DNA of 8,455 bases from Lysobacteraceae bacterium (GTDB lineage Bacteria; Pseudomonadota; Gammaproteobacteria; Xanthomonadales; Xanthomonadaceae): contig DMID01000054.1 of NCBI GenBank assembly GCA_003449195.1, forward strand, positions 1 through 8,455. Direction: 5' to 3'. Position numbers and translations under genes: made by a program. The notes under the pieces are model-generated. The model searched no databases. It saw only the letters and a list, made by a program, of their open reading frames with translations, and was not told the origin of the DNA. Below, piece by piece: positions 6,228 to 8,455 of this stretch (its first letter is position 1; the number at the start of each line of letters is the position of its first letter).

Positions 6228-6257
6228 CCTGAAGGCGCTTTGAGCTCGGGGCGCTCT
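6210..6257 (+). repeat. 16-bp tandem duplication across the rimO stop codon, plus a degenerate third copy
   Basis: Copy 1 (6210-6225) and copy 2 (6226-6241) read GACCTGAAGG-T/C-GCTTT and differ at one base. A third, degenerate copy (6242-6257) matches copy 2 at 11 of 16 positions. The rimO stop TGA (6225-6227) is formed at the junction of copies 1 and 2. The next junction would also encode DLKAL and a stop, so losing or gaining a unit keeps essentially the same C-terminus. Confidence 0.85.
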
Positions 6258-6342
6258 GCGGCCCACATGCCGGGCCCGGTGAACATGCGGGAAAGGCGAG
6301 TGTGCTAAACAAGCAGCCTGTCTCGTCATGGAGGGTGGATCG

Positions 6343-6867
6343 GTGAAGTCGAAGCCGTATCGTTTTTCCCTTGCCCTGCGCCGCCTGCGCGCGTCGTTTG
6401 CCTGCCTTGTCTTGGTGCTTGCCTCGGGAGCGGCGCTGTCGGCGCAGGCCGGCGGCATGTCGGCGGCGGACGAGTCGGCCATCGGCCGCGTGGTACTCGG
6501 CGACGGGCTGCTCGGCAAACTGCTGGCGGTGAAACAGGAAGGGCAGGCCATGGGCATCCGCAAGGCGGAGGTTTCGCCTTCGGCCTTGACCTCGCTGGAT
6601 GCATTGGCGAAGGCCACGTTGGCCGTCGATCCGCGGGTGGCCGGGCTGCTGGCTAGGCACGGACTGACGGCACGCGACAGCGCGGCGGCGTACATCGCCC
6701 TCATGCGGGCCACCGTGGCGGTGCAGATGGCGGCTTCCCCGGCGATGGCCGCACATGCCGCCGCCGCGATGAAGGGCACCACGCCGGCGAACGTGGCCTA
6801 TGCAAAATCGCACATGGCCAAGGTGCAGGCGGTCCTGTCGGACGGTGATGACGCGGACGAGGAGTGA
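6343..6867 (+). CDS. Hypothetical secreted alanine-rich protein
   Basis: I do not recognise a named family. The predicted product has 174 residues. Residues 1-36 look like a Sec signal peptide: a long basic n-region (KSKPYR...LRRLR), the hydrophobic core ACLVLVLASGAALS, and AQA before GG as the cleavage site. No lipobox is present. The mature part, about 138 residues, is helical in character, lacks cysteine, and contains a segment (86-124) of the form LxxLAKAT-DPRVAGLLARHGLTARD-xxAYIALMRATVA. It ends in an acidic tail (SDGDDADEE). The GTG at 6343 is preferred because GGAGGG (6330-6335) stands 7 bases before it. The in-frame ATG at 6328 lies within that Shine-Dalgarno region. It follows rimO by 115 bases in the same direction and converges on greB, with only 21 bases between the two stops. 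The frame, ribosome site and signal peptide support a real gene; its function is unknown. Confidence 0.8.
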   Translation: MKSKPYRFSLALRRLRASFACLVLVLASGAALSAQAGGMSAADESAIGRVVLGDGLLGKLLAVKQEGQAMGIRKAEVSPSALTSLDALAKATLAVDPRVAGLLARHGLTARDSAAAYIALMRATVAVQMAASPAMAAHAAAAMKGTTPANVAYAKSHMAKVQAVLSDGDDADEE

Positions 6868-6890
6868 GCCTGCCGTTGCCTGCGGCGCTC
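6866..6890. terminator. Imperfect hairpin between convergent stops
   Basis: GAGC plus GCCG (6866-6869 and 6872-6875, with a 2-base bulge) pair with CGGC plus GCTC (6883-6890) around a 7-base loop. The structure fills the gap between the stop of the secreted protein gene and the stop of greB and overlaps both. It has no T-tract on either strand, so it may stabilise 3' ends or act weakly as a terminator. Confidence 0.25.
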
Positions 6891-7392
6891 AGCCCGGGTA
6901 GCCGACCGCGACGATGGCAAAACCGTGGCGGCCGCCGGGCAGTTCCACTTCGAATTCGTCGTCCACGCGTTTCTTGAGCAGCGCACGCGCCATCGGCGAA
7001 TCGATGCTGATCCAGCCGCGTTCGGCATCGGTTTCGTCCGGGCCGACGATGCGGTAACGCGAAATCTCGCCGGTTTCCATGTGTTCCAGTTCCACCGTGG
7101 CGCCGAAGAACACCGCCTCCGGGTCGCTGGGCACGGTATCCACCACGCGCAGGTTTTCCAGGCGCTTGCTCAGGTAGCGCACACGCCGGTCGATTTCGCC
7201 CAGCTGTTTCTTGCGGTAGGTGTATTCCGCGTTTTCCGAGCGGTCACCCTCGGCGGCGGCTTCGGACAGCGCCTTCACCACTTCCGGTCGGCGCACCCGC
7301 CACAGCTCGTCCATTTCGGCCTTGAGCCGGGCATGGCCTTCGGGCGTGATCAGGGCGGTGCTTTTGGGTTGCGGGGGGCGCCAGCGGCTCAT
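6889..7392 (-). CDS. greB: Transcription elongation factor GreB
   Basis: GreB inserts its coiled coil into the secondary channel of RNA polymerase and stimulates cleavage of backtracked transcripts of several nucleotides. The product has 167 residues. The N-terminal coiled coil (about 15-85) carries the acidic tip GDRSENAEY with D50 and E53, which correspond to E. coli GreB D41 and E44. The EIDRRVRYL...RLENL segment and VFFGATVE start of the FKBP-like C-terminal domain follow, with ISIDSPMARALLKK near the end. The LWRVRRPEV and RRVRYL sequences favour GreB over GreA. The start at 7392 gives the MSRWRPPQP N-terminus that I recall in Xanthomonadaceae. An upstream TTG (7425) is unlikely. No clear Shine-Dalgarno sequence is present. 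It lies 97 bases after the glycosylasparaginase gene on the same strand; a weak TGGACA (7447-7452)/CATAAG (7427-7432) pair has an unusually short spacer of 14, so a promoter there is doubtful. Confidence 0.95.
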   Translation of the reverse strand: MSRWRPPQPKSTALITPEGHARLKAEMDELWRVRRPEVVKALSEAAAEGDRSENAEYTYRKKQLGEIDRRVRYLSKRLENLRVVDTVPSDPEAVFFGATVELEHMETGEISRYRIVGPDETDAERGWISIDSPMARALLKKRVDDEFEVELPGGRHGFAIVAVGYPG

Positions 7393-7489
7393 TCGGTGAT
7401 GCGGGTGGGCGGAAACGGGCCACAAGCTTATGCGCCCGATTCCCGCTGTCCAGCCCGTGTCGTGCGGGCGTTCAGTTCGAGCGGCGCGA

Positions 7490-8455
7490 TCAGCCCGCGA
7501 ACAGGCTCGGCGCGGCGATCAGCCGCTTGTCATCGCCGGCATCGCAGACGGCATAGTTGAAGCCGGGCTGCAACGCGTAGCCGCCGATGCGGCCGGCGCG
7601 ATCGAGGGCGATGAAGCCCACCTGCAAGGTCTTGGCCGCCTGCGGGCGCTTGTGTGCAATGCGTTCGACGGCCTCGCGGCAGGCGTCCTGCGGGCTGCGG
7701 CCCTGGCGCATCAGTTCCACCACGAGGAAGCTGCCGGCGTTGCGGATCACTTCCTCGCCGACGCCGGTGGAGGTGGCCGCGCCGATCTCGCCGTCCACGT
7801 ACAGGCCGGCACCGATGATCGGGCTGTCGCCGACGCGGCCGTGCAGCTTCCACGCCATGCCGCTGGTGGTGCAGGCCCCGCACAGGCGGCCTGCCGCATC
7901 GAGGGCGAGCATGCCGATGGTGTCGTGGTTGTCGGCGCCGCCGGGCAGCTTGCCGTAGTCATGTACCTCGCTGTTGACGCGCGGCGCGTAACGGGCGGTC
8001 TTGAGCCATTCGTGCCAGGCCTGTTCGGCCTCGGGCGTGAGCAGGTTTTCTTCGGTGAAACCCTGTTCGAGCGCGAACTGGGTGGCACCGGCGCCGGCCA
8101 GCAGCACGTGCGGGGTTTTCTCCATCACTGCGCGCGCCACGCTGATGGGGTGGGCGATGCGCTCGATGGCGGCCACGCCGCCGCAGTTGCCGGCCTCATC
8201 CATGATTGAGGCATCGAGGGTGACGATGCCGTCGCGGTCCGGGTAGCCGCCCTTGCCGACGCTGTGGTTGCGCAGGTCCGATTCGGGTACCTGCACGCCC
8301 TTTTCCACCGCATCCAGCGCATGCCCGCCGGCGGCCAGCACCGTCCATGCGGCCTGATTGGCGGGGATGCCGAAATCCCAGGTGGAGATGACCCGCGGTT
8401 TCGCGCCCGGCAGGCTCGCGGCCTGAGCGGTCGGAGCGGCCGCGTGCGCGGGCGC
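7490..8455 (-). CDS. Glycosylasparaginase-family N-terminal nucleophile hydrolase (5' end outside window)
   Basis: Glycosylasparaginase cleaves the GlcNAc-asparagine bond of N-linked glycoasparagines; the family also holds isoaspartyl peptidases/asparaginases. The visible 321 residues begin in an alanine/proline-rich stretch (APAHAAAPTAQAASLPG). This looks like the end of a signal peptide or export leader, so a periplasmic protein is likely. Then come RVISTWDFGIPAN, DAVEKGVQ, GNCGGVAA, and the autoproteolysis site NHDTIGM. Thr at codon 7919-7921 would become the N-terminal nucleophile of a 143-residue beta chain, close to the size in the flavobacterial enzyme. TSGMAWKLHGRVGDSPIIGAGLY and GAATSTGVGEE provide the substrate-binding and second catalytic regions. 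The HDTIGM form, SxWxFG start and GRVGDSP sequence favour true glycosylasparaginase over the isoaspartyl peptidase type. The initiation codon and full leader lie to the right of the window. Confidence 0.92.
   Translation of the reverse strand, partial: APAHAAAPTAQAASLPGAKPRVISTWDFGIPANQAAWTVLAAGGHALDAVEKGVQVPESDLRNHSVGKGGYPDRDGIVTLDASIMDEAGNCGGVAAIERIAHPISVARAVMEKTPHVLLAGAGATQFALEQGFTEENLLTPEAEQAWHEWLKTARYAPRVNSEVHDYGKLPGGADNHDTIGMLALDAAGRLCGACTTSGMAWKLHGRVGDSPIIGAGLYVDGEIGAATSTGVGEEVIRNAGSFLVVELMRQGRSPQDACREAVERIAHKRPQAAKTLQVGFIALDRAGRIGGYALQPGFNYAVCDAGDDKRLIAAPSLFAG

Noticed and set aside
6270..6279. Perfect palindrome CCGGGCCCGG after rimO, considered as a terminator
   Set aside because: It has no loop and no following T-tract. 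Such GC palindromes arise easily at this base composition.
4812..6782. A 656-codon open frame on the minus strand, antisense to rimO and the secreted protein gene
   Set aside because: It mirrors the codon phase of well-supported plus-strand genes. Its translation is low-complexity His/Arg/Ala-rich with no domain pattern, as expected from GC-rich antisense frames.
7453..7469. GCCCG/CGGGC hairpin between the glycosylasparaginase gene and greB, considered as a terminator
   Set aside because: The stem is only 5 bp with a 7-base loop and no U-tract on the transcribed strand.
7430..8209. A 259-codon plus-strand frame opposite the glycosylasparaginase gene
   Set aside because: It is antisense to a conserved enzyme and shows no domain or ribosome-site support.
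1..8455. Search for a defence system, mobile element, CRISPR array, tRNA or riboswitch
   Set aside because: Nearly all of the sequence is accounted for by conserved genes with short gaps. I saw no transposase, integrase, regular repeat-spacer pattern, tRNA cloverleaf or long structured leader. No base-composition break marks an island.

Overview
The window looks like ordinary chromosome from a GC-rich gammaproteobacterium of the Xanthomonadaceae or a close relative such as Lysobacter, Luteimonas or Thermomonas. From memory, the Dcd, ApbC, GreB and RimO proteins resemble Xanthomonas orthologues closely in sequence and length. The metG/mrp(apbC)/dcd neighbourhood also fits this group. No database search was possible, so the genus is inference. 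I see no mobile element, CRISPR array, tRNA or rRNA.

Left part (1-3390): the 5' two thirds or so of metG (minus strand, running off the left edge), then a small secreted DUF2147 protein (minus). A divergent intergenic region follows, and then apbC/mrp (Fe-S cluster carrier ATPase) and dcd (dCTP deaminase) on the plus strand. A strong bidirectional hairpin terminator closes dcd.

Middle part (3419-4727, minus strand): an apparent three-gene unit. It reads dienelactone hydrolase family protein, then a HIT-family protein overlapping it by 4 bases, then a 56-residue two-helix membrane protein. It ends at the same bidirectional terminator as dcd.

Right part (4854-8455): rimO (ribosomal protein S12 methylthiotransferase, plus) ends in a 16-bp tandem duplication covering its stop codon. 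An unrecognised secreted alanine-rich protein follows on the plus strand. Converging on it from the right are greB (transcript cleavage factor) and, upstream of greB, a glycosylasparaginase-family Ntn hydrolase whose 5' end lies beyond the right edge.

The genes are mostly housekeeping: translation (metG, rimO), transcription fidelity (greB), Fe-S assembly (apbC; RimO itself needs two Fe-S clusters) and nucleotide pools (dcd). Candidate promoters for metG, the DUF2147 gene and rimO are of the extended -10 type without a clear -35. I found no convincing undescribed multi-gene system. The least explained items are the secreted protein at 6343-6867, the DUF2147 gene set between metG and apbC, the palindromes upstream of apbC, and the tandem duplication at the rimO stop.
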